Part shown: positions 48,594 to 60,100 of the stretch, one piece after another
How the letters are laid out: each line of letters opens with the position of its first letter
Position numbering within the stretch: position 1 is the first letter of the stretch
Source: Batrachochytrium dendrobatidis JAM81
Taxonomy: Eukaryota; Chytridiomycota; Chytridiomycetes; Rhizophydiales
Assembly: GCF_000203795.2 (NCBI RefSeq)
Contig: NW_006281100.1
Coordinates: forward strand, 484,535 to 548,534
Direction: 5' to 3'
DNA length: 64,000 bases
Made by a program: the position numbers and the translations under genes
The notes under the pieces: model-generated
The model's database searches: none
The model's input: only the letters and a program-made list of their open reading frames with translations
What the model was told of the DNA's origin: nothing

Positions 48594-51500
48594 ATGACTT
48601 GTCATTTCACTCTTTTTTCTAGTGCCATTAAAGTATTTACACTCACGGCACTTGCTATAACACATACCAATGCCGCTCCCGCTCCAATGGGATACGGTGA
48701 TGTGTTTAGTAAAAATCAAGCAGTAGCCACTACGACCTTGACACTTACTACTACAAGTTCATCCAAAACAACTTCAGTTTTATCTTATGCGTTACCCACT
48801 GGTCCAAGCAAGAATCCTTCTCCACTTTTCTCATTGGTTTCTGAACTATCAAGCAAGGTTCCAATTATTCTTCCTGATGTTTATGGCCAAACCAAAACAT
48901 TTGCAATTTCAACGAGCGAATCTGTATCTACAAGCTCAAGTAGCACTTTGCCTACCCAATCGAGCGAACCTCCTTTATCGGGTGTTCCGGCTTCCACCAA
49001 CACTGCCGGACTACCTTCTCAACAACAAAGTGGAAACGCGCCACCATCAGCCGGGCAGTCTCCTCAGCCACAAGCAACCGCTCCCTTACCAGCTGGACAG
49101 TCTCCTCAGCCACAGGCAACCGCTCCTCCACCTAGTAATAATACTCCCCAAGAAACAGTACCTGCTGCCGGGACATACGAAACTACGTCAAACCCTAACC
49201 CGTTGATCCGTGGTAAGAAGAGACTAAAGTGTCGTCGCATTATGGTTCGCAAACCCTGCAAGATAACTACTATTCCACCGACTCCCCCACCAACTCCTAG
49301 TATTCCAGTTCCAGAACTACCACCATATGTTCCAGCACCCCCGGAAAATCCTCAACCACCACCCAAACCAACTCCTAGTATTCCAGTTCCAGAACTACCA
49401 CCATATGTTCCGGCACCCCCGGAAAATCCTCAACCACCACCCAAACCAACTCCTAGTATTCCAGTTCCAGAATTACCACCATATGTTCCAGCACCCCCGG
49501 AAAATCCTCAACCACCACCCAAACCAACTCCTAGCATTCCAGTTCCAGAAATTCCGCAAGTTCCGCAAGTTCCAGAAGTCCCACAAGTTCCAGAAATTCC
49601 TTGCGAACCGACTCCCCCACCAACTCCTAGTATTCCAGTTCCAGAACTACCACCATATGTTCCAGCACCCCCGGAAAATCCTCAACCACCACCCAAACCA
49701 ACTCCTAGTATTCCAGTTCCAGAACTACCACCATATGTTCCAGCACCCCCGGAAAATCCTCAACCACCACCCAAACCAACTCCTAGTATTCCAGTTCCAG
49801 AAATTCCGCAAGTTCCGCAAGCTCCAGAAGTTCCTTGCGAGCCGGCTCCACCACAACCCCCTACTCCTCAAGTTCCGAACGTTCCTCAAGTTCCGAACGC
49901 TCCTCAAGTTCCGAACGTTCCAAAGCAGGGAACTACAACTCGCCCAGTGTTTATTCCTGGCCAAACTCCACTTCCAACCACTACCCCGAATGTACCTCAG
50001 AAACCAATGGAATACCCTCAACCACCACCCAAACCGGTTCCTAGTATTCCAGTTCCACAAGTTCCTAGTACCCCGTCTGAGCCAACTCCTTGCGAACCGA
50101 TTCCTAGTATTCCGGTTCCAAATGTCCCGGCTTCTCCAGAAAATCCCCAGCCACCACCCAAACCGGTTCCTAGTATTACAGTTCCACAAGTACCTCAAGT
50201 ACCTCAGAAACCAATGGAATATCCCCAACCACCACCCAAACCGGTTCCTAGTGTTCCAGTTACACAAGTTCCTAGTACCCCGTCTGAGCCAACTCCTTGC
50301 GAACCGATTCCTAGTATTCCGGTTCCAAATGTCCCGGCTTCTCCAGAAAATCCTCAACCACCACCCAAACCGGTTCCTAGTATTACAGTTCCACAAGTAC
50401 CACAAGTACCTCAGAAACCAATGGAATATCCTCAACCACCACCCAAACCGGTTCCTAGTGTTCCAGTTACACAAGTACCTCAAGTACCACAAGTACCTCA
50501 GAAACCAATGGAATATCCCCAACCACCACCCAAACCGGTTCCTAGTGTTCCAGTTCCACAAGTACCACAAGTACCTCAGAAACCAATGGAATATCCTCAA
50601 CCACCACCCAAACCGGTTCCTAGTGTTCCAGTTACACAAGTACCTCAAGTACCACAAGTACCTCAGAAACCAATGGAATATCCTCAACCACCACCCAAAC
50701 CGGTTCCTAGTGTTCCAGTTACACAAGTACCTCAAGTACCACAAGTACCTCAGAAACCAATGGAATATCCTCAACCACCACCCAAACCGGTTCCTAGTGT
50801 TCCAGTTACACAAGTACCTCAAGTACCACAAGTACCTCAGAAACCAATGGAATATCCCCAACCACCACCCAAACCGGTTCCTAGTGTTCCAGTTACACAA
50901 GTACCTCAAGTACCTCAGAAACCAATGGAATATCCTCAACCACCACCCAAGCCGGTTCCTAGTGTTCCAGTTACACAAGTACCTCAGAAACCAATGGAAT
51001 ATCCTCAACCACCACCCAAACCGGTTCCTAGTATTCCAGCTCCACAAGTTTCTACCCCTACCGCAACTATTACAGACCCAAGTGAAGTGACCTGTACTGA
51101 GGAAATATTTACCTATACGATCACAATGGTTAGCGGAACATCTTCTGTGTTTGTGACTTCGCAAACTCCTTTAGCAACCGCTACTTCATCTGTGTCGGTA
51201 TCCGGATCCAGCAGTACAATCGCTAGTAGTGAGACGCGTCCAAGTAGCTTGACCCAAACTTTGGCTGTTTCATCTACTGCTACTGTTACAGCAACCATTA
51301 CCGAAAGCCCATCCACCACCACTACAACAACCACTACTAAGAAACCATCCACCACCATCAAGAAAAAACCGGTAATCGTTTCCAGGAAAAGATCAGCAAC
51401 CGTTGTCAAGAGAAAACCGGTAACCACTACCAAGAAACCATCCGCCATCACTACAACAACCACTACTGTTAAACCATCCGCCACCACTACAACAACCACT

Positions 51501-52100
51501 ACTGAAGTAAAGTCTTTTACCGCAACTATTACTGACCCAAGTGAAGTGACCTGTACTGAGGAAATATTTACCTATACGATCACAATGGTTAGCGGAACTT
51601 CTTCTGTGTTTGTGACTTCGCAAACTCCTTTAGCAACCGCTACTTCATCTGTGTCGGTATCCGGATCCAGCAGTACAATCGCTAGTAGTGAGACGCGTCC
51701 AAGTAGCTTGACCCAAACTTTGGCTGTTTCATCTACTGCTACTGTTACAGCAGCCATTACCGAAAGCCCATCCACCACCACTAAAACCACTACTACTGAG
51801 AAACCATCCACCACTACAACAACCACCGTGAAACCATCCACCACCACTACTACAACTACTACTGAGAAACCATCCACCACCACTACTACAACCACTACTG
51901 AGAAATCATCATCTACCACTACTACAACCACCGTGAAACCATCCACCACTACAACAACCACCGTGAAACCATCCACCACCACTACTACAACTACTACTGT
52001 GAAACCATCCACCACCACTACTACAACCACTACTGAGAAATCATCATCTACCACTACTACAACCACTACTGAGAAATCATCATCTACCACAAAGAACTAG
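48594..52100 (+). CDS. Secreted Pro-rich/Thr-rich repeat protein (cell-surface or wall type)
   Basis: Single 1168-residue ORF without introns. A signal peptide ends near residue 27 (ITHTNA). Then come a Ser/Thr-rich part with a duplicated QSPQPQATAP unit, and a basic patch (GKKRLKCRRIMVRKPCK, about 208-224). About 590 residues of Pro-rich repeats follow (225-815). After these are two copies of an 88-residue Ser/Thr module beginning TATITDPSEVTCTEEIFTYT, separated by a Lys-rich linker. The protein ends in a Thr tail built of TTTTTTVKPS/EKPS units. There is no hydrophobic C-terminus, so no GPI anchor is evident. It looks like an extensin- or mucin-like wall or extracellular-matrix protein; adhesion is an inference only. 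It is head-to-head with the tyrosinase, 1.4 kb away. Confidence 0.82.
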   Translation: MTCHFTLFSSAIKVFTLTALAITHTNAAPAPMGYGDVFSKNQAVATTTLTLTTTSSSKTTSVLSYALPTGPSKNPSPLFSLVSELSSKVPIILPDVYGQTKTFAISTSESVSTSSSSTLPTQSSEPPLSGVPASTNTAGLPSQQQSGNAPPSAGQSPQPQATAPLPAGQSPQPQATAPPPSNNTPQETVPAAGTYETTSNPNPLIRGKKRLKCRRIMVRKPCKITTIPPTPPPTPSIPVPELPPYVPAPPENPQPPPKPTPSIPVPELPPYVPAPPENPQPPPKPTPSIPVPELPPYVPAPPENPQPPPKPTPSIPVPEIPQVPQVPEVPQVPEIPCEPTPPPTPSIPVPELPPYVPAPPENPQPPPKPTPSIPVPELPPYVPAPPENPQPPPKPTPSIPVPEIPQVPQAPEVPCEPAPPQPPTPQVPNVPQVPNAPQVPNVPKQGTTTRPVFIPGQTPLPTTTPNVPQKPMEYPQPPPKPVPSIPVPQVPSTPSEPTPCEPIPSIPVPNVPASPENPQPPPKPVPSITVPQVPQVPQKPMEYPQPPPKPVPSVPVTQVPSTPSEPTPCEPIPSIPVPNVPASPENPQPPPKPVPSITVPQVPQVPQKPMEYPQPPPKPVPSVPVTQVPQVPQVPQKPMEYPQPPPKPVPSVPVPQVPQVPQKPMEYPQPPPKPVPSVPVTQVPQVPQVPQKPMEYPQPPPKPVPSVPVTQVPQVPQVPQKPMEYPQPPPKPVPSVPVTQVPQVPQVPQKPMEYPQPPPKPVPSVPVTQVPQVPQKPMEYPQPPPKPVPSVPVTQVPQKPMEYPQPPPKPVPSIPAPQVSTPTATITDPSEVTCTEEIFTYTITMVSGTSSVFVTSQTPLATATSSVSVSGSSSTIASSETRPSSLTQTLAVSSTATVTATITESPSTTTTTTTTKKPSTTIKKKPVIVSRKRSATVVKRKPVTTTKKPSAITTTTTTVKPSATTTTTTTEVKSFTATITDPSEVTCTEEIFTYTITMVSGTSSVFVTSQTPLATATSSVSVSGSSSTIASSETRPSSLTQTLAVSSTATVTAAITESPSTTTKTTTTEKPSTTTTTTVKPSTTTTTTTTEKPSTTTTTTTTEKSSSTTTTTTVKPSTTTTTTVKPSTTTTTTTTVKPSTTTTTTTTEKSSSTTTTTTTEKSSSTTKN
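49270..51050 (+). repeat. In-frame Pro-rich tandem repeats
   Basis: Two related unit types occur. The first half repeats PSIPVPELPPYVPAPPENPQ five times. The second half has ten units containing KPMEYPQPPPKPVPS, joined by variable numbers of QVPQ. Units are 24-30 residues and always multiples of three bases. Several neighbouring units are identical at the DNA level, so expansion is recent. Confidence 0.92.
51061..51784 (+). repeat. Duplicated Ser/Thr module, 459-bp period
   Basis: About 265 bp starting at 51061 recur from 51520 with only a few substitutions (for example TTACAGAC/TTACTGAC, ACATCTTCT/ACTTCTTCT). Both copies encode the EVTCTEEIFTYTITMVSG segment with one cysteine. The spacing of 153 codons keeps the frame. 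Confidence 0.88.
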
Positions 52101-52309
52101 ATCATCTCCTAAGCACGTTGGTCCACTAGTAAATATGATAAAATTGTTTTGGCTGATCTGATTCCAAAAAATTCTATCAAGATAAATAAGCATCTTATTT
52201 TTCCGTATATCTTTGATGATGTTTAAATGTTTTTGCAATACTTTCAATAAATATTTAGTTTATCAAAATTTGTTCAAGATTTCAAACCACAATTGATTTT
52301 GCGCTCTTA

Positions 52310-52798
52310 CAACCCTATTCACACAAAATGTAACACCATAGGAGCGTCAGTGTAGTAAGCAGCCAGTTTCATGGCATTATGGTTGTCAATCTACTGGACA
52401 ACATTTCCCTGAACTTTTTAGTTTACTGTAATTGCTCTGATAATTAACATGAGAACAACTGTTGCATTCCTGCGACATGCAATCGTTGTTTTCTTGAACT
52501 AGATGGCAAGCGTATCTGATATTTTAAAATACAACCGATGCATTTGACCAACAACATACCCCACTACTGGATTGTAATACATGAATCAGGTGAATGCAGC
52601 GTATAATTATATCAAAAACAACTCCAGTTCAAAATGATAGCTTACGAGTATCATATGGTAGTGATGTATTGATTGAATTCAAAATGCCAATTTCTAGTAG
52701 GAAAGCACAATTAATATGTAGTCACTGTTTATTCCAAAGCAAGTAGAAATCATCGTTGCAAGATAATACAAATGCTCCATTTTACGTGAATACAGCTG
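52310..52798. mobile_element. MITE-like inverted-repeat element, 489 bp (copy A)
   Basis: The left end is TTA/CAACCCTATTCACACAAAAT and the right end is CATTTTACGTGAATACAGCTG/TAAA, with TA flanks. Bases 52384-52798 are almost identical to 53682-54096, with two differences noticed in about 415 bp. The remainder of the gap 52101-52885 shows nothing else. Confidence 0.8.
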
Positions 52799-52885
52799 TA
52801 AAATACGGGAGGATGATCTAAAGTGAATGCTTAACCGATTCGTTTAGTGATATGACACTTGGCATTTAAGATATAAATATGCCTG

Positions 52886-53411
52886 CTAGATATCATCATT
52901 GACTGAGCAGCCAAACATGATCCGGATAGCTTCACCTCTTGAAGGTCCACTTAGCAAAGTCGCTAGATCTACGACGTCCAATTGTGCCTAGCCACACATC
53001 ATCATGGATTATGCAAAGTAAATCAATGTAAACAAGGTTAGATTTTAAACATACAGTATCATGTCTTGAGTCATATCATGCTGCTCAAGTTGAATCAAAA
53101 CTCACTTGATGACTCAACAGCTGTTGCAGCGAATGATTGTATACGGGCTGATCAACAATCAATGGAAAAGAGCCTTTGGTTATATTAGCAAGTTCTGCAA
53201 ATGTAGATCGAGGTAAACAGTTTGATACAAATGCGGTCGATGTGGATAGATATGTCATACTCGGGCGAAAAGCTGTGGCATCTAATGTCATTGAAGAATG
53301 GATATGTCTGGGTGATACTGGCGTACAAATGTTTAGTCTATAGCTCGACGAAGATTGTCGGCTTTGTCTGCCTAGATATTGGAACGCTCTTGTCGTAGCC
53401 GAGTGTCGCAT
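52886..53411 (-). CDS. Orphan protein with mitochondrial-type N-terminus
   Basis: Two exons, 53411-53106 and 52987-52886; 135 residues. The first exon ends at a GTGAGT donor and the second starts after GGCTAG in phase 0. The N-terminal 45 residues (MRHSATTRAFQYLGRQSRQ onward) are Arg/Ser/Gln-rich without acidic residues, typical of a mitochondrial presequence; RHIHSS may be the processing region. The mature part contains FAELANITKGSFPLIV and ends in AQLDVVDLATLLSG plus a short tail. I recognise no family. The gene sits between two nearly identical MITE-like elements. Confidence 0.5.
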
Positions 53412-53672
53412 GATAATATCAAAGTGAAGATGGGTAGAAAATGATGATTCGAGTTTTGATTTTTTTTGGGGATTCAATGTAGTATTTTAATCGCTGACAA
53501 ATACTATAAAACATAGTATTTTGATAGTAAGCGACTTGGATTCAATCAGAGTAGTCAAGTTTATTAACTTGTGATGTGTATTTCCTGTCAACCGAATAAC
53601 TTGCAATATCGCAATAGATTGAGCATTTATTCCCACAATTAAACCTGCGCGAGTCCATACATGTCCATGTTA

Positions 53673-54096
53673 CAACCTTGTTGTCAATCTACTGGACAAC
53701 ATTTCCCTGAACTTTTTAGTTTACTGTAATTGCTCTGATAATTAACATGAGAACAACCGTTGCATTCCTGCGACATGCAATCGTTGTTTTCTTGAACTAG
53801 ATGGCAAGCGTATCTGATATTTTAAAATACAACCGATGCATTTGACCAACAACATACCCCACTACTGGATTGTAATACATGAATCAGGTGAATGCAGCGT
53901 ATAATTATATCAAAAACAACTCCAGTTCAAAATGATAGCTTACGAGTATCATATGGTAGTGATGTATTGATTGAATTCAAAATGCCAATTTCTAGTAGGA
54001 AAGCACCATTAATATGTAGTCACTGTTTATTCCAAAGCAAGTAGAAATCATCGTTGCAAGATAATACAAATGCTCCATTTTACGTGAATACAGCTG
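53673..54096. mobile_element. MITE-like inverted-repeat element, 424 bp (copy B)
   Basis: The left end is GT-TA/CAACCTTGTTGTCAATC; relative to copy A it lacks about 65 bp just inside the left end. The right end is CATTTTACGTGAATACAGCTG/TAAA. From 53682 on it matches copy A with about two substitutions. It ends 92 bp from the BRR2 stop codon. Confidence 0.8.
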
Positions 54097-54187
54097 TAAA
54101 ACAAGCTGGACTAAAAAAGTCATCAATTCATTGGCCAAAACATAAACACTCATTGAAATGACTAAAAGCAACATTCATCGACAAAAA

Positions 54188-57100
54188 TCACTCTTCCATC
54201 TTATCATCACCACTACTATTTTCTTTCTCTTCCTCATCTTCGGCTTCTGTAACATCCAAACTAAAATCAAACTCTTGATCCACACCCATGTAGGCATCAC
54301 ACATGACATAAATCTTGAGCGTCATGTTTCCTAATGCCGTTTCTGGTACAGTAAAGTCCAACTTGACCTGTGCTCGTTTTTGCAAAGTGGTCCGTTTGAT
54401 AGCCAACAGGGTACGATCGGTGGCATCGCCAACAACAACCCACCACCCTTCATCCTTCTTTTGTGGATAAAATGGTGCAATCACAGGTCCAACATCACCC
54501 GCACCTTCGTCATCATCCTCATCAGTTTCACGCTCAAGAATAACGCGAACAGAAACAGAATCACCTTGAGATGCCTTGGATGCATCAACTTGAAACTGAA
54601 CATCTATATTAGGGTACCGGTTGACAAAGCGAGCAATGTCGCCCATTTGGCGATTTGTAACTTGTAGGGCAGTGTTGCGGTCTTCATCTTCCATCTCCAT
54701 AACATCAAATACTTGCTCAACACTGGCGGCAGCCAGTCGCTTCAATGCTGCAGCATCAACGTGGGGAATCTGTTGAAGAGGCGAGTCACGCTCCCACAGC
54801 GCCTGAATCGACATTTGTGAAAGCTCCATAGCCGATAAAGCTGGAGTAAGCCATCCGTTTGAAGAAATTACATCAATACATGCTTGGATCAAACGCACAA
54901 TACGCTCAAGAATAAACTTTTGATCAGATTCGAGATCAGGAGGCAACTGCAAGCGCGAAAAATGAGCTTGAAGCAAAATATTGGTTTTGAAGTGAGGATC
55001 CAAAAAATTAGGTGTTTCTGCCTTGACTGGCAAGCGGTCGTAGATACGCTTTAAAATAGAATCCTCATGATGGCGAATAGGAACATTCTCAAACTCTGCA
55101 GATGCAGAAACAATTTCAAGAATGCCACGCAGCTTAGTTTTTGGTTTGAGTGATAATGAAAATGCTTCAATAGTGACATAATTGATATAATAATAGGCAG
55201 CAATCATGCCAAGATTAAGTGGAGCCACTTCATCATCATCGACTGTGATGCACTTGGAGTTTGCAAGCTCTTCCAAGGTGCTTTCAACAAGCTCGGAAAG
55301 ATGATCGGACAAGTGCCGATGTGTGGTGCCTTGCAAATTATAGTAGTTGGGATTAAGTGCCATGCGGCGATAGAGAAAAGTCCAAGTGAGATAATCAACA
55401 GCATCTTGCTTGCTTTCGATAGTTTTAGTCACAATCTCAGCATTGAAATGGTCATGCAAAAAATAATCTAAATGAGACTCGACTGGAAGTGCTTCATGCA
55501 AAAACTTTTTGTAAAACTCCTTCTTGACATTCTGACACATGAGAACGCATAACCCAACCTCGTCAGCAAGAGGTCGCGATGCTCGGCCCATCATTTGAAG
55601 CACGTCCGTGATGGGATAATCAACATATCGATGTTCTTTTCCCTCAAAGTATTGAGTGCCCATAATGACTACAAGGCGACTTTGTAAACGCAAACTCCAG
55701 CAGGTGTCACGGCTAGCAACAACAACTTGAATGGCACCAAGATCAAACAGTGATTCTACAATTGCCTTGTCGCTTTTTCCAAGTGCCTCATGGTAAAATG
55801 CAACACCATACTCGATCGTTTGAACAAGCGCTGGATCGTTTATGCGTTGCAAATAAGGTTGGATATCCTCATCTGAACAATGCAAAAATTTCTTCCGATC
55901 GCCATCTGCAAGACAAAGCGTCAATAGCTCTACAGCAGTCATGCGACTTTGCTTACGACTGGGCACAAATATAATTGCTGGCTTGGTTTCTGCTAGAGAT
56001 GAAATGGCAAGGTATGTTGGCTTAGTCATAGCCAGCATCAAGGATGGAAAATGCGGAATGTTGTACCCTTGAATGTGTATTTCAAGTGGTACAGGTCGCA
56101 CGGACGGATGAAAGTTGAAAATTGTATGTGCAGAAGCACCCATCCACTCTCCTAAATCCAACGCATTGGAAAGCGAGGCTCCCAGAGCAACAATTCGAAT
56201 TTTGTTTTCTGTTTGAACACTTACATACCGCATACGTGAAACAATCACCTCGATAGCTGGGCCAATATCACTACCAATGAGATGAATATCATCAACAATA
56301 AATAGTCCAACAGTTTGAACATTTTTACGTTGTTTCCATCGTCGTGATAGCATATCCCACTTTTGTGGTGTAGAAAAAATGACATCTCCAGTTTCAAGAA
56401 GTTTAAGATCTGCTGCAGTTTCTCCTGTCAACGAAACAATGTTTTTGCCATTCAGCAGTCCGCTAAACTTGGTTCGCCACTCTGCAAGCTTGTTATCAAT
56501 GACTTCTTCAAAAGACCCAATATAGATACATCGCGCTTTGGGACTCTTTGCCCATAAGCGCAAAAGTGCAAATTCAGCACATACCGTTTTTCCAGAACCT
56601 GCAGGAGCACCGACGAAAACATTGTCGTCAGATTGATATAAAGAGTTGAAAACCTGTGTCTGAGTGGGGTTGAATGTGTCAATGTTTGCATAGATGGCTT
56701 CATATGCTTTGTTTTTTAATGCCGATACAGGAAGTGGCTGAAGATCCATTAGCTCGGTGTGTAATGGGTTTTTTTCTGGAAGAATCAAATGCTTAAAGGA
56801 AACGGGAAGGCGAGTCTCATGGTGCAACCATCTATCACTGATGATGCTCACAAAATAGTTGGGAGGGAGCGGCTCAAACAAGGGGACAGTAAATGAAACA
56901 ATGTGATCTTCCTCAGAATATCGCTGCTTGAGCACAAATACATCATGATATAAAATTTGCTCAGCGTCGACATCCTCAACCAAAATCCAAAAGGACTCGG
57001 CTGCACCATGTGTTTTTTCGTCAAACTGAAAGTCTGGAGTTATCGTGAGTTCAAACTTGAGCATGGAACGAGTAATGGGCTGTACATGAGCTTGCATGAT

Positions 57101-60100
57101 TAGCTTAGGAAGCTGATGAACATACTTGTGAATACTCTTTCCTGCCTTGGGCATACCAGCAAGCTCAGCAAGTTCTTGAGGAGTTAAATCATGATAGCGA
57201 TCCCATGAAAAGTCCTTGCGCTCGAGCCGCTTGATTGCCTCGATTGGAAACCCACGAAACTGGCGAAGTGGACTCATAGAAAGCCAGATTCGTTTATCGA
57301 CCATCTTGCATATATCTAAAGCCTTGCGGGCTAATGCTGCCCAGCCGCGACGAAGACATATTTCAAAAATTGCTCGCATAATACGCCCAGCAGATTGTGT
57401 CACATAAACCATATCACTCATTAAAGCAAATCCATCAAGTCGAAGTTGGGAAATGTAAGACTGTAGTAGCACATTGATTTTGGCAGTAGGCTCGTCAAGA
57501 CTTTCCTTGACTGGAACTGGCACGCGTTCAATCATCTTGGCAACTTCAAGCTTTTCTTCTTCCCGAACAGGAATAAGCTTAAACTCGTTGGAAAGCGCAA
57601 ACACACGGAACAAATCAACCAAACTCATGGATGGCTTGAGGTGTTGGTTGTAAGTCGACATAGAGTAATGGCTAATATAAAAGTAGGATGCAATCCGACC
57701 AAGCTCAGTGCTTTGGAACCGACCAGTTTTTTTGTCGTATTTAATCAGATTACACTTGTCTAGAATCATGGACGCAGCGTGTATTAAATCAATACGTTTT
57801 TGAATCAAGTATGGATCATTTTCAGCATCTTCCAAGGTAACACCGTAGATCCCTCCATTTCGAAGCATACGAATATAAAGGTATGTGTATCCAAGCCAGT
57901 CAACGGCATCCTGCCGACTCCGAACATTACCCATGACGATTTCAGCATTGAGAATATCTGGCAGTCTTGATACAAGCTGAGACTCAATAGGTAATTGTTG
58001 GTTAAGCAAAGACAAATAGTATTGTAGCTCGGTATGAGTCGTAATAATAACACCCTCTCCAAACGTATCAAAAGAAGGTCGACCTGCACGACCTAACATT
58101 TGCAACATGTCTTGTGGACTGAGTTCTGCCCAGCGGCCAAGGTCAGGACGATACACCTGCGTGCCCTTGATAATAACAGTATGTGCGGGTAAATTGACAC
58201 CCCAAGCCAGCGTAGCAGTAGAAACCAGAATTCGCACATTTTTATCACGAAACAAATCTTCTACAAGTGAACGATCAAGACGGGTCATTCCAGCATGATG
58301 AATGGCAAAACCATATGGGAGTACGTCCTTTAGGTCTTCGTTTGCACAGTTTTCTGATTCACTTTGTAAAATCTCTCGCCGGGCACGATCGTCTTTTAAA
58401 ATGGAGCCAATGGTGTCATTGGCAATCGCCATGTCACGAATGATCTTGGCAGTTTTTGCAGTTTCTTTACGTGAGTGGCAAAAAATAAGAACTTGATCAT
58501 CCTTTTCGGCCGCTTCCAGCACCTTTTCATACGCAATCTCATTCATCAGTGCAAGACGTTTAATGGCTTTTTTCTCTGTGATTCCAACATACTGCTGTTT
58601 CAACGGACATGGACGAAAACTGTTATCAAAGAAAAATACGCCGCTAGCAGGGTCTACACGCAAAAATGTGGCAACATCAGCATAATTGGGCAGAGTAGCG
58701 CTCAAACCAACCAAACGGACGGGATCTTGCGACTGTTGAACTTGACGCAACGTACGTGCAACAATAGCCTCAAGAACTGGACCACGCTCGTCGTGAAGCA
58801 AATGAATTTCATCAATGATAATGAGACGCACAAGATTGGTATACGATCTATCTGTGGCTTTGCGAGTGATAATATCCCATTTCTCTGGTGTAGTAACAAT
58901 AATCTGAGTTTCTGATATCTGCTGCTTTGTAAGTTGGCGATCACCCGTCAGTTCGGCAACATTGACACCGTAGCTCTTGAGCCGTGAGCCAAAGTTTCCT
59001 ACCATTTCAGCAACAAGCGCTTTCATTGGAGCAACGTATACAATTTTGAAACTGTCCAAACTGATTGTGCCAGTAGTTTTGTCACGATACTTGCCAATCT
59101 CACGCAAAATAGTCAGCATTGCACAGTTTGTTTTACCAGCACCAGTAGGTGCACATAAAAGAAAGTTTTCGTCCTTTTCAAAAGCGGTAGGGTAAATCCG
59201 ACTCTGGATACGATTGAGAGATACATTGGTGCCAAAAGCAGGTTTGACCCACTCTGGCAAATCAGCAATCTTGATCAGTTGCTCATCCTGACCCATTGGC
59301 TGTGCTAGTGGTGCTGGAACATGTACCTCCTCGTACCCTTTTTTTGTGCGTTTGAAAGATCCTTCCGGTAATTTACAGCGATTGTTTGACATTAAATGGC
59401 CACCCTGCTGAAACGCAAGTGCTTCAAGATCGACAGTAGCACGAGGTGCAGAAGCAGGTGTGGGATTCACTTGAACATCATCCATGCCATTAGCATTTTG
59501 CTCATCGTCGTCTATATTCATTTCAGCAAAAGCCCTATCCTCGTTGCGCTTATCAGCAGCAGTCACAAGCCCGCCTACATCCGTCTTGCGAGAAGGTGCA
59601 GAGTTCAACTCATCCAAAATATACTCGAGATCCTTATCACGCATCTCTTGCTTGATATTCTCCTTTTCCTCGGCCAAGTCTGCCTTTGCGAGGCGAGTGC
59701 ACCATACAATAACATTACGATTTCTAGTGAGAGTACGAACTAGATCGAATTTCTCATAGTCAAACAAGCCCATCAAATCATTTTCAATGTCACGGGCATT
59801 GGCATCGGATGACAGAATTTCCATGGCAGCAGCAGTTTTAGATTGAGCAGTAAGTGCATCGCTGTAGTGCTGAACAATAGCACGTTGTAACCAAAACGCA
59901 TCAACTTTATGAGGATCAAGTTTTTCTTGAGAAGTATGTTTTGCTGTTGCAGATGTATTGACACCATTTGATCTGGAGTTGGCATGCATTGCAGTAGTTC
60001 CTGAACGCACAATGGTGGTAAAATCATCCAAATCGTCACCATTGGCAGATGCATTGTCATCACGATCTACAGTGCCAGTTGCCTTGAGACGAGAATTCAA

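Noticed and set aside
49270..51050. Regular direct repeats that might suggest a CRISPR array
   Set aside because: The units are coding, in frame, of variable length and lack unique spacers; the genome is eukaryotic.
49327..51090. 587-residue open frame in the second plus-strand frame
   Set aside because: Shadow of the Pro-rich repeats; composition is His/Leu/Phe-rich and no own start context, while the main frame has a signal peptide and continues to the Thr-rich tail.
49725..51164. 479-residue Trp/Arg/Asn-rich open frame on the minus strand
   Set aside because: Antisense shadow of the same in-frame repeats.
51113..52090. Val/Asp-rich minus-strand open frames
   Set aside because: Antisense of the Thr-rich codon repeats (ACC/ACT); no independent features.
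57216..58915. Several plus-strand ORFs opposite BRR2
   Set aside because: Antisense shadows of a conserved 6.4-kb coding exon.
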